49,489 bases of DNA from an uncultured Erysipelotrichaceae bacterium (GCA_902766005.1 CACXCB010000062.1:1-49489); one strand, 5' to 3'; numbered from the stretch's first letter, positions 34,114 to 44,569 are shown. Translations and numbers: made by a program. Notes: generated by a model not told the origin, from the sequence alone.

Positions 34114-34974
34114 ATGAAAGAGACACTTTTAAAATATTTAGACATCCCATTTATTTTGATTTTCATTCTGGTTATTTTTTGTGTGACTCTATGGTCTGCG
34201 TTTTCTTTCTTTCAAATAACCTGGCTGCCAGCTCAGCTTCTGCTTTTCTTTTTCACTGTTTATGTAATAGCTCTTGTCATATATTGGATTCGTTTGTTTA
34301 TTATTTCGAAACAGTTTCAGGAGGAGTTGGAAGTCTGGGAGATCATTCAGAAAAAGAGTGTATCACTGGCATTATCCATGGAATTAAATCTTTGTTTCTC
34401 CATTTATTACATCTATGGTGCAATCCGTTATAAATCCGACTGGTTTGCATTTGTAGCATTCTTTTATATATCTTTAACCCTTGCAAGATTTATTTTATTA
34501 AGAGAATTCTGTTTCAACAGTGAATCCTTGATTACCCAATACAAACGATATATCGCTGCAGGATACTTTATGATGGCAATGATGATCTGTATGTTCTTAA
34601 TGATTTTGATGGTCGTTAATAATAACTATGTCGTCAGCTATCCCGGACATTCCATCTATATTGCAGCAATATTTGCTTTATACCTGATTGTCTCGGCAGT
34701 AAAAGGGTATTTTCGCTATCGAAAGTATAAAAATCCTCTCCTGTCCGGAAACCAGATGATCTCTATCAGTGCTGCCCTGTTAGGTATTCTGTCCCTGCAG
34801 ACTGCTTTTTTACCGATGGTAGACAGGTATCCGGATGACATCCATAAAATGAATATATTTACAGGATGTGTCATCTTCTTCATCATGATTTTCATGTCAT
34901 TGTATATGATCATCCATGGAGGCAGACAGCTTGCCCATGGCATCGATGAAGATGGAAACAGAATACAAAGATGA
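34114..34974 (+). CDS. Polytopic membrane protein at the end of the type VII locus
   Basis: 286 residues with about seven or eight hydrophobic segments (first at about 12-32, last at about 243-263), cytoplasmic basic loops (FRYRKYKNP) and a charged C-terminus. The family is not recognised. It has no obvious ribosome binding site, and an AT-rich TAAAAT element lies just before the ATG, so the transcript may start very close to the gene. It could supply membrane components missing from the locus, but nothing beyond position supports that. Confidence 0.68.
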   Translation: MKETLLKYLDIPFILIFILVIFCVTLWSAFSFFQITWLPAQLLLFFFTVYVIALVIYWIRLFIISKQFQEELEVWEIIQKKSVSLALSMELNLCFSIYYIYGAIRYKSDWFAFVAFFYISLTLARFILLREFCFNSESLITQYKRYIAAGYFMMAMMICMFLMILMVVNNNYVVSYPGHSIYIAAIFALYLIVSAVKGYFRYRKYKNPLLSGNQMISISAALLGILSLQTAFLPMVDRYPDDIHKMNIFTGCVIFFIMIFMSLYMIIHGGRQLAHGIDEDGNRIQR

Positions 34975-34984
34975 ATGACATTTT

Positions 34985-37480
34985 TTACATCTTTTTCCCC
35001 AATTTCATTCCTGTTTCTTCCAGAAACTTCTCTGTCATTTCTTCAGGAAAAGGATCCGCCATCCCTGTCTGAACCATAATTACATTTTCTGAAGGAAGAT
35101 AGGATGGTGTTTTACTCACAGGAAAGCCATATTGTATGCATAAAGAAGAAGCGATACTCAGAATAGCATTCTGATTTACCTTATCAGAGATCTTCATTCT
35201 CCATCCTGTTTTATCTGCTGCTTCTTGTATTGTCTCTTCATATCTCTTTCCTACAGATGGACTGATGAAGCTAAGCTCAAAGTATCTGCCGATACCGTCA
35301 TTCTTTATGCTTTTTTTATACGGTTTCTGTTTAACATCATAAAACACTGATTCAATTATCATCATTGCTGCATTCTGTTCAATAGGCTTATTACTCCCTT
35401 TGGGAACAAAGGCAGTGTCTTCCGCTTTCTTTTTGATGGTTGATGATTCACCGGGCTGCTCATTCAACAGAATCTGCCAGCCTATTCTTTCTTCCAGGAC
35501 TTTTTTTATTTCCTGATCACTTTTCTTTATTTCGGAAATCCTGACAGAGAATGCTTTTTTATCTGTAAAATAGGAAATCTTTTCCACCCTTCCGAAGTAC
35601 ATCCCCTGTATCAATGCTGTTGCAGCGTTGAAATTCACAGTATCATTCAGTTTCAATGACCAGCCGTATTTTTCCCCTAATTTCTGATTTGCATCTGTAA
35701 AGACATTTTCTTCCATGACATCCGGGAAATCCACGGTAACTGTTACAAGCTTCTGCTCCGGATAATAACTTAGCTTTCGAATATCGATATCCTTCAGTAT
35801 CTCTTTGACGAATGCTTCTACATCCTGAACCTTTATCTCGTTCTTTTTTCTGTATTCAAGTATCTCTTCATCTTCCATCGGCCGGATCATAAACATGCGT
35901 TTCATATCCCTTTTGAAATATCCGCTGCCCAATAACAATTCCTGTATGTTCTGCAAGTCATCTTCAACAACATTCTTTCTGCCGGTCAATTCTGCAATCT
36001 GATCCATTGTGAAAGCTCGTCTTGGGTAATTTGTATTCCAAAACTGCCGAAATAAAGATAATCCTTTTTCATCCTCCAGGCTGCCTGTAAATATATGTTC
36101 AAACTGAAAGGACAGCTGTTTTCTCTTATTACGTATTTCAATATTTAATGTCTCTCCGCCTTCAGGAATATATATTCTTCGGCGATAATCCTGTGCAAGA
36201 TCATCACTCAAAGAAGAGATCGCTTCTTCATCACCATGCACAAGTATAATATTTCTCGGTGTTATCTGATCCATTAAACTCACAAGCTCCATCTTATCTG
36301 CATGTGCAGATAGACCTACCATCTCTACTCTGCATTTCACCGGATACACCGTACCATTCAAAGATATGGTATGTTCTGTCCCTTCCGCCAGAGCCATTAA
36401 CGCTCTTCCGGGAGATTCTTCATCCTGATATCCGGTAAGAATAATACATGCATTTTCATCAGAAACCAGTTTGGAAGCATAGGTAACACTCGGTCCTCCC
36501 GATAACATGCCCGAACTGGAAACAATAATACATGATCCTTTTATATTCTCCATCAAAGCATTACGATCAGCGTGATTATCCACTGCCTTGATTTCATCAG
36601 AATAGAAAGGATCATCCCCATTCAGGATTCTCTTTGCCAGATATCCTCTGAGAAACAAAGGATGATTTGCATATGCAATATTAATATCTCTGACCATTCC
36701 ATCTACAAATACAGGTACTTTAGGCATTTTTCCGCTTGCCATGGCATTTTTGATAATTAAGAGAACTTCCTGGGATCTTCCCAAAGCAAAAGCCGGGATT
36801 AAAATCTTTTTCCCTTCCTGAATACATTCATTCAATGTGCTGATCAAACGATTCTCTTCTGCCTGTCTGTTAGCGTGCAAACGATTTCCATAAGTTGCTT
36901 CTGTAATGGCAATATCCGGTCTTAATTTAGGTACTCTAGCGCCTTCAACTGTTCTTTGAGAAAACAGAGAATAATCCCCTGAATAAAAGAGCGCGCCATC
37001 CTCTGTTTCAATATAAATACAGGCAGCACCTGCTATATGACCTGCAGGATAAAATGTGACTTTTATATGATCTGATATTTCCACCGGTGTCATGTATTTG
37101 ATAATACGGATACGATTCATCATATCAAGAACATCCTGTTCATTATAAATGGGAATTTCTTCCTCCCGTTGTCCCATGATTTTTAAACTGTCATATAACA
37201 GCACCCTGGATAATTCCTTTGTCATCATGGTCATATATATCGGGGCATTGGGATATTGCTTAGAGATCATGGGTAATGAGCCTATGTGATCCATATGCGC
37301 ATGGCTGATCACAATCGCATCAATATTCCCCTGTATCTGTATACTGCGAAAATCCGGCAGTTTATCTTTGTTTGCGCTCTGTCGTATTCCCGCATCCATC
37401 AAAAGACCTTTCCCGCATGCAGAGAAATAAATACAGCTTGCACCTATTTCACCTGCACCTCCTGCGAATGTCAGTTTCAT
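34985..37480 (-). CDS. Beta-CASP metallo-beta-lactamase-fold nuclease with repeated C-terminal extension
   Basis: 831 residues. Residues 1-460 are a CPSF/Ysh1-type RNA nuclease: HAHMDH (motif 2), PAGHIAGA, SGDYS, ATYGNR, beta-CASP motifs FALGRSQEV, SSSGMLSGG and GLSAHADK, and ILVHGD. Family members cleave RNA with two zinc ions. The remaining roughly 370 residues are unusual, with about four units of the form beta strand - helix - (E/K)xxGWxL/M - VNxNAA - helix. GGAGG before ATG 37480 fixes the start, four codons after the first in-frame ATG. It follows the TagGH-type exporter genes. The cellular RNA target is unknown. Confidence 0.86.
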   Translation of the reverse strand: MKLTFAGGAGEIGASCIYFSACGKGLLMDAGIRQSANKDKLPDFRSIQIQGNIDAIVISHAHMDHIGSLPMISKQYPNAPIYMTMMTKELSRVLLYDSLKIMGQREEEIPIYNEQDVLDMMNRIRIIKYMTPVEISDHIKVTFYPAGHIAGAACIYIETEDGALFYSGDYSLFSQRTVEGARVPKLRPDIAITEATYGNRLHANRQAEENRLISTLNECIQEGKKILIPAFALGRSQEVLLIIKNAMASGKMPKVPVFVDGMVRDINIAYANHPLFLRGYLAKRILNGDDPFYSDEIKAVDNHADRNALMENIKGSCIIVSSSGMLSGGPSVTYASKLVSDENACIILTGYQDEESPGRALMALAEGTEHTISLNGTVYPVKCRVEMVGLSAHADKMELVSLMDQITPRNIILVHGDEEAISSLSDDLAQDYRRRIYIPEGGETLNIEIRNKRKQLSFQFEHIFTGSLEDEKGLSLFRQFWNTNYPRRAFTMDQIAELTGRKNVVEDDLQNIQELLLGSGYFKRDMKRMFMIRPMEDEEILEYRKKNEIKVQDVEAFVKEILKDIDIRKLSYYPEQKLVTVTVDFPDVMEENVFTDANQKLGEKYGWSLKLNDTVNFNAATALIQGMYFGRVEKISYFTDKKAFSVRISEIKKSDQEIKKVLEERIGWQILLNEQPGESSTIKKKAEDTAFVPKGSNKPIEQNAAMMIIESVFYDVKQKPYKKSIKNDGIGRYFELSFISPSVGKRYEETIQEAADKTGWRMKISDKVNQNAILSIASSLCIQYGFPVSKTPSYLPSENVIMVQTGMADPFPEEMTEKFLEETGMKLGKKM

Positions 37481-37518
37481 CTTTCCCTCCATACAGAAAA
37501 CAAGAGTTGCCCCCTTGT

Positions 37519-38286
37519 TTATCGATTTCCTTCTTCAAGGTATTTCATATATTTTTCCGATACATCGTCTACTTTGCCCATTGCCATGACTTTTCCATGT
37601 GACAGCCATAAAGCATTCTCACAAACAGAGCGGACTGACTCCATGGAATGAGATACAAACAGCAAGGTTGTTCCGGAAGCTCTCATCTCAGCCATTCTCT
37701 TCTCACATTTCTTTTGGAAAGCAACATCACCAACCGCTAATACTTCATCACAGATCAAAATATCCGGATTAACCATAGTTGCAATGGAAAAGCCAAGTCT
37801 TGCCGCCATACCACTGGAATAATTCTTAATCGGCATATCCAGAAAGTTATGCAGTTCGGCAAAATCGACAATTTCCTGGAAATGAGCTTCCATGAATTTT
37901 TCATCATAACCAAGAACAGCACCATTTAAGAAGATATTTTCCCTGGCTGTTAAATCCTCACTGAAACCTGCGCCAAGCTCAATTAACGGAGCAATCGTTC
38001 CGAATGTCTGAACAGAACCTTTATAAGGTTTAAGAATACGGCATACCATTTTTAACATGGTAGACTTGCCGGAACCGTTTGTGCCGATAATCCCCCAGGA
38101 TTCTCCTTTTTTTACTTTGAAGGAGACATCATCCAAAGCCAGAAATTCCTGAAACATCAGCTGATGTTTCACCAGCTTTACGAAGTATTCTTTCAGGTTA
38201 TCTATTTTTTCAGAAGCGATATTGAAGCGTATCGTTGCATGATCCACAATTACCGCATAATCATCATTTCTATTTTCTGTCATCAT
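37519..38286 (-). CDS. Polysaccharide/teichoic acid ABC exporter ATP-binding protein (TagH/Wzt-like)
   Basis: 255 residues: N-terminal HATIRFNIASEKIDNLKEY typical of the Wzt/TagH class, Walker A GTNGSGKS, PLIELGAGFSEDLTARENI, signature YSSGMAARLGFS, Walker B ILICDEVLAVGD and switch FVSHS. No C-terminal carbohydrate-binding extension is present. Two adjacent ATGs (38286, 38283) share the same AAGGAG. With the permease 9 bases upstream it forms an exporter for a wall polymer; no glycosyltransferase genes are adjacent to define which one. Confidence 0.92.
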   Translation of the reverse strand: MMTENRNDDYAVIVDHATIRFNIASEKIDNLKEYFVKLVKHQLMFQEFLALDDVSFKVKKGESWGIIGTNGSGKSTMLKMVCRILKPYKGSVQTFGTIAPLIELGAGFSEDLTARENIFLNGAVLGYDEKFMEAHFQEIVDFAELHNFLDMPIKNYSSGMAARLGFSIATMVNPDILICDEVLAVGDVAFQKKCEKRMAEMRASGTTLLFVSHSMESVRSVCENALWLSHGKVMAMGKVDDVSEKYMKYLEEGNR

Positions 38287-38295
38287 GCACTCCTT

Positions 38296-39075
38296 TTAGA
38301 TATAAAGAATGAAGCGATCCTGGTTTTTCATGAAACGCCATACGCCAAACAATAACATCAACACACTGACGAGGACACCCTGCAGAATTAACCCTCCTGC
38401 AGGAAAAGCAGCATCCAGTGCAATGGTACGGAATTGCTGAATATAAGCATACATCGGATTCAGATGTTTGATAATCCACTGAATGGTTTCACCGACGGTT
38501 TCCAATGGATAAAAGATCGGCGTTGCATACATCCATGCGGTTAAAAAGGCACTGTAAATATATTGAATATCACGGAAGAATACCGTTGCTTCCGCTAAGA
38601 ACAAGCCCAATCCTAAGGCAAACACAAATACCTGCAACAGAATAAACGGAATAAACAGCATATTCCATGTGAATTTCACACCGCATACAATGAATACAAT
38701 CAGCATTGCTCCCAATGAAAACAGCATGTTGACAAAGGAAGAAGAAACTGTGGATAAACAGAAGATGTATTTCGGCACATAGGTCTTCTTTAACAGTGAT
38801 GCATTGCCGATAATCGACCACATCGCCTTGGATGTCGCCTCATTGGTAAAGTTGAAGATCGACTGTCCGATAATCAGATAAACCGGATAATTCTGAATAT
38901 TGAAACGGAACATGTTGGAAAAGACAATCACCATGATTCCCATAATCAGCAAAGGATTTAGAATACTCCACAAATATCCAAGAAAACTTCTTCTGTATTT
39001 CAGTTTGATATCCTTCTTTACAAGCTGTCTGTAAAGAGGCATATATTTCTTTAAAACTTCAATTTGTTGATACAT
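38296..39075 (-). CDS. ABC-2 type polysaccharide/teichoic acid exporter permease (TagG/Wzm-like)
   Basis: 259 residues with six hydrophobic segments and the family sequences KDIKLKYRRSFLGYLWSILNP and YATPIFYPLETV. GGGAG precedes the ATG. A plausible promoter (TTGCTT, 17 bases, TAAAGT) lies between it and the trp terminator, so the exporter is independent of the trp operon. Transports a lipid-linked glycan across the membrane with the adjacent ATPase. Confidence 0.92.
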   Translation of the reverse strand: MYQQIEVLKKYMPLYRQLVKKDIKLKYRRSFLGYLWSILNPLLIMGIMVIVFSNMFRFNIQNYPVYLIIGQSIFNFTNEATSKAMWSIIGNASLLKKTYVPKYIFCLSTVSSSFVNMLFSLGAMLIVFIVCGVKFTWNMLFIPFILLQVFVFALGLGLFLAEATVFFRDIQYIYSAFLTAWMYATPIFYPLETVGETIQWIIKHLNPMYAYIQQFRTIALDAAFPAGGLILQGVLVSVLMLLFGVWRFMKNQDRFILYI

Positions 39076-39149
39076 GTATTTCTCCCATATACGGAATGAC
39101 TTTATCGCTTTTTCCCCAAAAAAGCAACTGTTACAAAGAAAGTTAAGAG

Positions 39150-39175
39150 AAAAAAGGGATTACAAATGTGATCCC
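39150..39175 (-). terminator. Terminator of the trp operon
   Basis: On the minus strand GGGATCACA pairs with TGTAATCCC (one G-T wobble), followed by a T-run, immediately after the trpA stop codon. Confidence 0.85.
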
Positions 39176-39176
39176 C

Positions 39177-39950
39177 TTACCGATGTACTGCTTCAGCCAT
39201 CTCCTTTACATATTTTCCAACCGCTTCCGGTGCTTCTTTTTTCTTTTCCCCGATCATTCGCACAATTGCTGATCCGACAATTGCTCCATCGGAAAAAGAG
39301 GACATTTTCCATGCCTGTTCCGGTGTGGAAATGCCAAATCCAACTGCACATGGAACATCTGTCACTTTTTTTACTGTTTCAACAATTGAGCCAATGTCTG
39401 TTGTAATGGCTGATCTGACACCTGTTACACCTAAGGAAGAAACAATATAGATGAAACCTTTTGCTTCTTTCGCAATCATTGTGATTCTGTCTTTCGATGT
39501 CGGAGCTATCATGGAAATCAGATCAATATCATACTTTTCACATGCTTCATCAAATTCCCCTTTTTCTTCAAACGGAACATCCGGAAGAATCAGGCCATCG
39601 ATTTCTGCTGCTTTTGCCTTTGCAAGAAATTTCTCCATACCATAGGAATATACGACATTGGCATATGTCATGATTATCATCGGCAACCGAATCTCTTTTC
39701 TTAATTCCTCAGCCATTTCCAGAATGTCATCCGTTGTTACTCCGGCAGAGAGTGCCCGCTGATCCGCTTCCATAATTACCGGTCCTTCGGCTGTGGGATC
39801 GGAAAAAGGGATTCCCAGCTCAATCAAATCTGCACCGTTGTCCGCCATCTCTTTAATGATCTTTTTCGTCGTTTCCAAATCCGGATCGCCACAGGTGATA
39901 AAAGGAATAAATGCCTTATGATTCTGAAATGCTTCTTTAATTCTGCTCAT
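39177..39950 (-). CDS. trpA: Tryptophan synthase alpha subunit
   Basis: Cleaves indole-3-glycerol phosphate to indole, which is channelled to TrpB. Catalytic residues are in [16 protein letters not shown] (Glu and Asp), with [35 protein letters not shown] and [10 protein letters not shown]. 257 residues, full length. It overlaps trpB by 4 bases and is the last gene of the operon. Confidence 0.96.
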   Translation of the reverse strand: MSRIKEAFQNHKAFIPFITCGDPDLETTKKIIKEMADNGADLIELGIPFSDPTAEGPVIMEADQRALSAGVTTDDILEMAEELRKEIRLPMIIMTYANVVYSYGMEKFLAKAKAAEIDGLILPDVPFEEKGEFDEACEKYDIDLISMIAPTSKDRITMIAKEAKGFIYIVSSLGVTGVRSAITTDIGSIVETVKKVTDVPCAVGFGISTPEQAWKMSSFSDGAIVGSAIVRMIGEKKKEAPEAVGKYVKEMAEAVHR

Positions 39951-41131
39951 TCGTACAAATCCTCCCCTCTGTATCTGGCAATGGCTGCGCAGTCTTTATC
40001 CCCTCTGCCGGAAACCGTTACAACGATGACCTGATCTTTATCCATTCCCGGTGCAATCATTTTGGCATAGGCAATCGCATGTGCACTTTCAATGGCAGGA
40101 ATAATCCCCTCCGTTTTGGAAAGATATTCAAAGGCTTCCACTGCTTCTTCATCGGTTATGCCGATATATTCCGCCCTGCCGATATCATGCAGATAGGCGT
40201 GTTCCGGTCCTATACCCGGATAATCGAGACCTGCAGAAATCGAATAAACAGGTGCAATCTGCCCATATTCGTCCTGGCAGAAGTAAGACTTCATGCCATG
40301 GAATATGCCGAGTCTACCTGTGTTGATTGTTGCGGCTGTTTCTTTTGTGTCAATTCCTCTGCCGGCCGCTTCACAACCGATCAGCCTCACATCATCATGA
40401 ATGAAATGGTAGAATGTACCGATCGCATTGGATCCCCCACCCACACAGGCAATAACCGCATCCGGCAGTTTTCCTTCCTTTGCCATGATCTGTGCCTTGA
40501 TTTCCTTGGAAATAACAGCCTGGAAATCCCTCACAATGGTAGGAAAAGGATGAGGCCCCATCACAGATCCCAGACAATAATGCGTATCTTCAATACGGCT
40601 TGTCCATTCACGCATTGCCTGAGACACCGCATCTTTTAATGTAGCGGTACCGGTAATGACAGGAATGACATCTGCACCAAGCAGTCTCATCTTATACACA
40701 TTCAATGCCTGTCTTTCCATGTCTTCTTTTCCCATAAATACAACACATTCCATGCCGAACAAAGCCGCAGCTGTTGCGGTAGCTACGCCATGCTGGCCGG
40801 CACCGGTTTCCGCAATCAGTCTTGTTTTTCCCATCTTCTTTGCGAGCAATGCTTGTCCTAGGACATTGTTGATTTTATGGGCACCCGTATGATTCAGATC
40901 TTCCCTTTTCAGATAGATTTTTGCTCCGCCAAGATCCTCACTCATTCTCTTTGCATAATACAATCTGCTCGGCCTGTTTGCATATTCATTGAACAACTCT
41001 GTTAATTCTGCATTAAATGTCGGATCATCTTTGTAGTTGTTGTAAGCTTCTTCCAATTCAATCACTGCATTCATAAGCGTTTCAGGTATATATTGTCCCC
41101 CATGAATGCCAAATCGTCCTCTTGTTTTCAT
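39947..41131 (-). CDS. trpB: Tryptophan synthase beta subunit
   Basis: PLP enzyme that condenses indole with serine. The PLP lysine is in [10 protein letters not shown], with [10 protein letters not shown], the phosphate-binding GGGSNAIG and [10 protein letters not shown]. 394 residues, TrpB1 type. It overlaps trpF by 4 bases and trpA by 4 bases. Confidence 0.97.
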   Translation of the reverse strand: MKTRGRFGIHGGQYIPETLMNAVIELEEAYNNYKDDPTFNAELTELFNEYANRPSRLYYAKRMSEDLGGAKIYLKREDLNHTGAHKINNVLGQALLAKKMGKTRLIAETGAGQHGVATATAAALFGMECVVFMGKEDMERQALNVYKMRLLGADVIPVITGTATLKDAVSQAMREWTSRIEDTHYCLGSVMGPHPFPTIVRDFQAVISKEIKAQIMAKEGKLPDAVIACVGGGSNAIGTFYHFIHDDVRLIGCEAAGRGIDTKETAATINTGRLGIFHGMKSYFCQDEYGQIAPVYSISAGLDYPGIGPEHAYLHDIGRAEYIGITDEEAVEAFEYLSKTEGIIPAIESAHAIAYAKMIAPGMDKDQVIVVTVSGRGDKDCAAIARYRGEDLYE

Positions 41132-41727
41132 TCTCTTGCCTTTCTGATAAATTCCCTGATCTTCTTTGGATCTTTCTTTTTTTCTGTTTCCACACCGGAG
41201 GAAGTATCCACCGCATATGGTTGATAGTGTCTGATTGCCGTTTCAACATTTTCCGGTGTCAATCCCCCTGCGAGAAAATATTTTCTGCCGAGATCTTTAA
41301 TCAGTTTCCAGTCAAATGTTTTTCCGGTACCTGTACCGCTGTCAAGAAGCACATAATCTGCCATGGATTCTTTTGCCTTTTGTATATCTGCTTCTTCCTG
41401 AATCTTAAATGCTTTGATGATTGGCACTTCAGGATATCGCTTCTTTAATTCCTGAATATAACCATTATCTTCCTGTCCATGCAGCTGGATCCTGTCAATG
41501 CATCCGTTGTCCACAAAAGATGCGATGTAATCCAAATCCTCATTCACAAATACACCTGTCATCCGTATATCGGGACACAGTCGTCTTTTCATCTGCAAAG
41601 CAAGATCCATATCCACACAGCGCCAAAACGGTTTGGATAATATCATGCCTGCATAATCCGGGTGAAACCGATTGACCGCTTCAATATCTTCCAATGTCCG
41701 TAAGCCACAGATTTTCACTTTACTCAT
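41128..41727 (-). CDS. trpF: Phosphoribosylanthranilate isomerase
   Basis: TIM-barrel enzyme catalysing the Amadori rearrangement in tryptophan synthesis. It begins [15 protein letters not shown] (catalytic Cys), with [37 protein letters not shown] and VDTSSGVE. 199 residues. It overlaps trpD by 8 bases. Confidence 0.95.
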   Translation of the reverse strand: MSKVKICGLRTLEDIEAVNRFHPDYAGMILSKPFWRCVDMDLALQMKRRLCPDIRMTGVFVNEDLDYIASFVDNGCIDRIQLHGQEDNGYIQELKKRYPEVPIIKAFKIQEEADIQKAKESMADYVLLDSGTGTGKTFDWKLIKDLGRKYFLAGGLTPENVETAIRHYQPYAVDTSSGVETEKKKDPKKIREFIRKARE

Positions 41728-42742
41728 TGCTCAGCCTGATATAGTTTTCCATTGTTTGATATGCACTGCCGTTATCAATCAGCTCTTCCGCTTTGCGGAT
41801 ACCTGCTCCAAGAGAATCAGCCTTGCCGGCAATATAGATGCCTGCTCCTGCATTCATCACAACCGCATTACGTTTTGTACCTGTGATCTTGCCGGAAAGG
41901 ATATCCCTGGTCGTCTGTGCATTTTCTTCCGGAGTGCCACCGGTTAGTTCTTCTTTTGTACCTGATACCAAGCCGAAATCCTCCGGTTTGATTTCTGTTG
42001 TCCGGTAATAACCGTCTTTAAGTTCACAGATGACTGTCGGTCCTACTGCACTGATCTCATCCAGTTTTGTTTTGCCGTAAACGACAAATGCTCTTTTAAC
42101 ACCTAATTTATCCAATACTTTTGCGATCGGTTCTACAAGATATTCATCATATACGCCTAAGACAAAGTATTCGGGTTTTGCGGGATTGGTTAAAGGTCCG
42201 AGAATGTTGAAGACCGTTCTGAAACCGAGTTCTCTGCGTATGGCACCGACATATTTCATTGCAGAATGATATTTCTGTGCAAAGAAGAAACACATGCCTG
42301 CATCTTTCAACATGTTTAAAGCTTTCTCAGGATCCTGCTGGATATTGACACCCAAAGCTTCCTGACAATCCGCCGTACCGCATAAACTGGAAGCTGCTCT
42401 GTTACCATGTTTTGCCACTTTAATACCCGCTGATGCAATCACAAAGGCAGATGTTGTGGAGATATTAAAAGTCTTTGCATTGTCTCCGCCTGTACCAACG
42501 ATTTCCAATACCTCCATGCCCGGATGTTCTACCGGTGTTGCATGTTCCCTCATGGCTTCTGCACAGCCTGAAATCTCATCAATTGTTTCTGCTTTTGTAC
42601 TCTTTGTGGTAAGAGCAGCCAGGAATGCAGCATTTTGTGTAGGAGATGTTTCACCATTCATGATTTCATTCATAACCGTGTAAGCTTCCTCAAAAGTCAG
42701 ATCTCCTTTGTTGACGATTTTTTCAATTGCTTCTTTAATCAT
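41720..42742 (-). CDS. trpD: Anthranilate phosphoribosyltransferase
   Basis: Transfers the phosphoribosyl group from PRPP (made by Prs) to anthranilate. It shows the [17 protein letters not shown] loop, [28 protein letters not shown] and [11 protein letters not shown]. 340 residues, no fused glutamine amidotransferase domain. It starts 2 bases after trpC. The anthranilate it needs is not made by any gene in this window. Confidence 0.96.
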   Translation of the reverse strand: MIKEAIEKIVNKGDLTFEEAYTVMNEIMNGETSPTQNAAFLAALTTKSTKAETIDEISGCAEAMREHATPVEHPGMEVLEIVGTGGDNAKTFNISTTSAFVIASAGIKVAKHGNRAASSLCGTADCQEALGVNIQQDPEKALNMLKDAGMCFFFAQKYHSAMKYVGAIRRELGFRTVFNILGPLTNPAKPEYFVLGVYDEYLVEPIAKVLDKLGVKRAFVVYGKTKLDEISAVGPTVICELKDGYYRTTEIKPEDFGLVSGTKEELTGGTPEENAQTTRDILSGKITGTKRNAVVMNAGAGIYIAGKADSLGAGIRKAEELIDNGSAYQTMENYIRLSNE

Positions 42743-42744
42743 TT

Positions 42745-43530
42745 CTAATATCCTCTCAATTCTTTCAACATTGCTTTTTTATCTTTTGCCTTCATCAGGG
42801 TTTCACCAATCAGTACGCCATTGATTTTTCCCTGTTTTAATACTTCGATATCTTCATGTGTCTTTATACCGCTTTCTGCGATAAACAATACTTCTTCCGG
42901 TACCCTTTTCCTTAAACGAATACTGTTATGCACATCCACTGTAAAATCCCTCAGATTCCTGTTATTCACACCGATGATTCTCGCTCCGGCTTTTACTGCC
43001 TGTTCGATCTCTGTTGCATCATGTGCTTCCACAATTGCACTTAACCCCAATGCATCTGCAATGTGGATATATTCCTTCAATTTTTCTTCATTCAATATTG
43101 CACATATCAGCAATACTGCCGATGCACCCAGTACTTTTGCCTCATAAATCATATATGGATCAACCGTGAAGTCTTTTCGAAGAACAGGAATATGGACTTC
43201 TTTTGCAATAGCACTTAAATATTCATCTTTTCCCATAAACCATCGGGGTTCTGTTAATACCGAAATTGCCGAAGCACCGGCTGCCTCATACTCCTTTGCG
43301 ATGGACAGATAGTCAAACTCTTCTGCGATCAATCCTTTGGAAGGTGATGCTTTTTTACATTCACAGATAAAGCTGATCTCCTCTTTTTGCAGTTTTCTTT
43401 CAAAAGGAAATCCTGTATCACAATCCATAGACATCGCTTTTTCCTTTATTTCTTCGAAATAAACAGTCTGTTTCTTCTGTTGCACTCGTTCTTTTGCGTA
43501 AGATGCAAGCTGTTCAAGAATATCACTCAT
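42745..43530 (-). CDS. trpC: Indole-3-glycerol phosphate synthase
   Basis: Closes the indole ring. Motifs are [12 protein letters not shown] (catalytic Lys), [42 protein letters not shown] and GVLIGETLM. The open frame extends into the T-box; ATG 43530 with GGAGGA just upstream gives [15 protein letters not shown] and 261 residues. It is the first structural gene after the leader. Confidence 0.96.
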   Translation of the reverse strand: MSDILEQLASYAKERVQQKKQTVYFEEIKEKAMSMDCDTGFPFERKLQKEEISFICECKKASPSKGLIAEEFDYLSIAKEYEAAGASAISVLTEPRWFMGKDEYLSAIAKEVHIPVLRKDFTVDPYMIYEAKVLGASAVLLICAILNEEKLKEYIHIADALGLSAIVEAHDATEIEQAVKAGARIIGVNNRNLRDFTVDVHNSIRLRKRVPEEVLFIAESGIKTHEDIEVLKQGKINGVLIGETLMKAKDKKAMLKELRGY

Positions 43531-43540
43531 ACTTCCTCCA

Positions 43541-43812
43541 AAAAAAATCCCTGATGGAAAACAAATTCCATCAGGGACGAAATAACATTCGCGGTGCCAC
43601 CCTGTTTCATACAAAAACTGTATGCGCTCATCAGGATACTATCATATCCCAGGAAACTAACGTATTCGCTCCACGTCAGAAAATACTCGAAAACTCTTTC
43701 CTTCTGCCCTCGGCGGTCCATTTGACAGGCTGTAGTTCTATCTGAATCGCAGCACCTCAGACTCTCTTGGAGATCATACCTGCCGTTATCTCCGCTTCAA
43801 CGGTTTGACTAA
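43541..43812 (-). promoter_or_regulatory. Tryptophan T-box leader of the trp operon
   Basis: On the minus strand, Stem I shows GCGG-AGATAAC-GGCAGG opposite CCTGTC-AAA-TGG-A-CCGC. The specifier is TGG (Trp) at 43720-43718. The T-box AGGGTGGCACCGCG is at 43603-43590, and its UGGC is complementary to an acceptor end with discriminator G, as in tRNA-Trp. The terminator pairs TCCCTGATGG (from 43577) with CCATCAGGGA and ends in eight Ts at 43541. Uncharged tRNA-Trp would permit read-through into trpCDFBA. Confidence 0.96.
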
Positions 43813-43817
43813 TTAAA

Positions 43818-43845
43818 ATTATAAACATTCATGCAGAATTTTCAA
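43818..43845 (-). promoter_or_regulatory. Promoter of the trp operon
   Basis: TTGAAA (43845-43840) and TATAAT (43823-43818) with a 16-base spacer place the start of transcription just before T-box Stem I. The roughly 150 bases between this promoter and the queT terminator hold no gene or clear element. Confidence 0.8.
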
Positions 43846-43999
43846 CGCTTATTTTCTGAAAATATTTTCATCTGTTATTTTCTAAAAGGAGTATATCGTA
43901 CATTCAGCGGTGATTTCACTTTTTTACCGGTTCACCACTGAACAAAACGAAAAAAGATGAAATTACGAAAAATTTAAAGAGTACATTTACATATTCTCT

Positions 44000-44041
44000 G
44001 CAATAAATAAAAAGCGATCCTGCAGCTATAAGGACCGCTTT
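44000..44041 (-). terminator. Terminator after queT
   Basis: On the minus strand AAAGCGGTCCT pairs with AGGATCGCTTT (one mismatch) and is followed by TTATTTATT. It lies directly after the queT stop codon. Confidence 0.8.
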
Positions 44042-44044
44042 CTT

Positions 44045-44557
44045 TTATTCACTGAATATATTTGTTTTCTCCAGTCTCTTGACAATAATATATCCGATGA
44101 TCACGGCAATAATCTCACCGATTGCCACATATGATCCGTTGATCAAAAGACCTAATACAAAGTTTTCCGGCATGAACAGATAGGCAAGCTCTCCACCGAC
44201 GATAAAGAAGTTGAAGAGTGCAGGCATCAGCATTGCAAATACCGGAATACCTTTGATCTTATTATCTTTTAATTTCCATGTGCAATATGCAGCCATAAAT
44301 GTAGCCAGTGTTCCAAGTACAGCATCCAGTAAACCGGTAGGATTTATACCTGTCATTGCTCCAATCAGGTTTGCAAGGAAACAGCCGAGTGTAACCCCGA
44401 AAATGGATGGCTGATAAATCAACGGAAGCATGGTTAATGCCTCTGCAATACGGATCTGTATCTGCCCGAAAGCCAATACAGACAATACGGGGATAAAACA
44501 CAGTGCCGTATAAATTGCCGCAATCATTGCAATTCGTGAAAACTTTTCCAAATTCAT
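44045..44557 (-). CDS. queT: QueT-family transporter for a queuosine precursor
   Basis: 170-residue membrane protein of the QueT (COG4708) family, with five or six hydrophobic segments and the conserved FGQIQIRIAEALTMLP and GLLDAVLGTLATF. QueT proteins are substrate-capture (S) components that work with a shared ECF energising module to import preQ0, preQ1 or a related queuosine precursor for tRNA modification. No ECF ATPase genes are nearby, as expected for group II S-components. AAGGAG precedes the ATG; the leader is described separately. Confidence 0.88.
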   Translation of the reverse strand: MNLEKFSRIAMIAAIYTALCFIPVLSVLAFGQIQIRIAEALTMLPLIYQPSIFGVTLGCFLANLIGAMTGINPTGLLDAVLGTLATFMAAYCTWKLKDNKIKGIPVFAMLMPALFNFFIVGGELAYLFMPENFVLGLLINGSYVAIGEIIAVIIGYIIVKRLEKTNIFSE

Positions 44558-44569
44558 TTTTTATATCTC

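Noticed and set aside
43527..43745. Open frames across the region upstream of trpC
   Set aside because: They lie within the T-box RNA and show no protein-like features.
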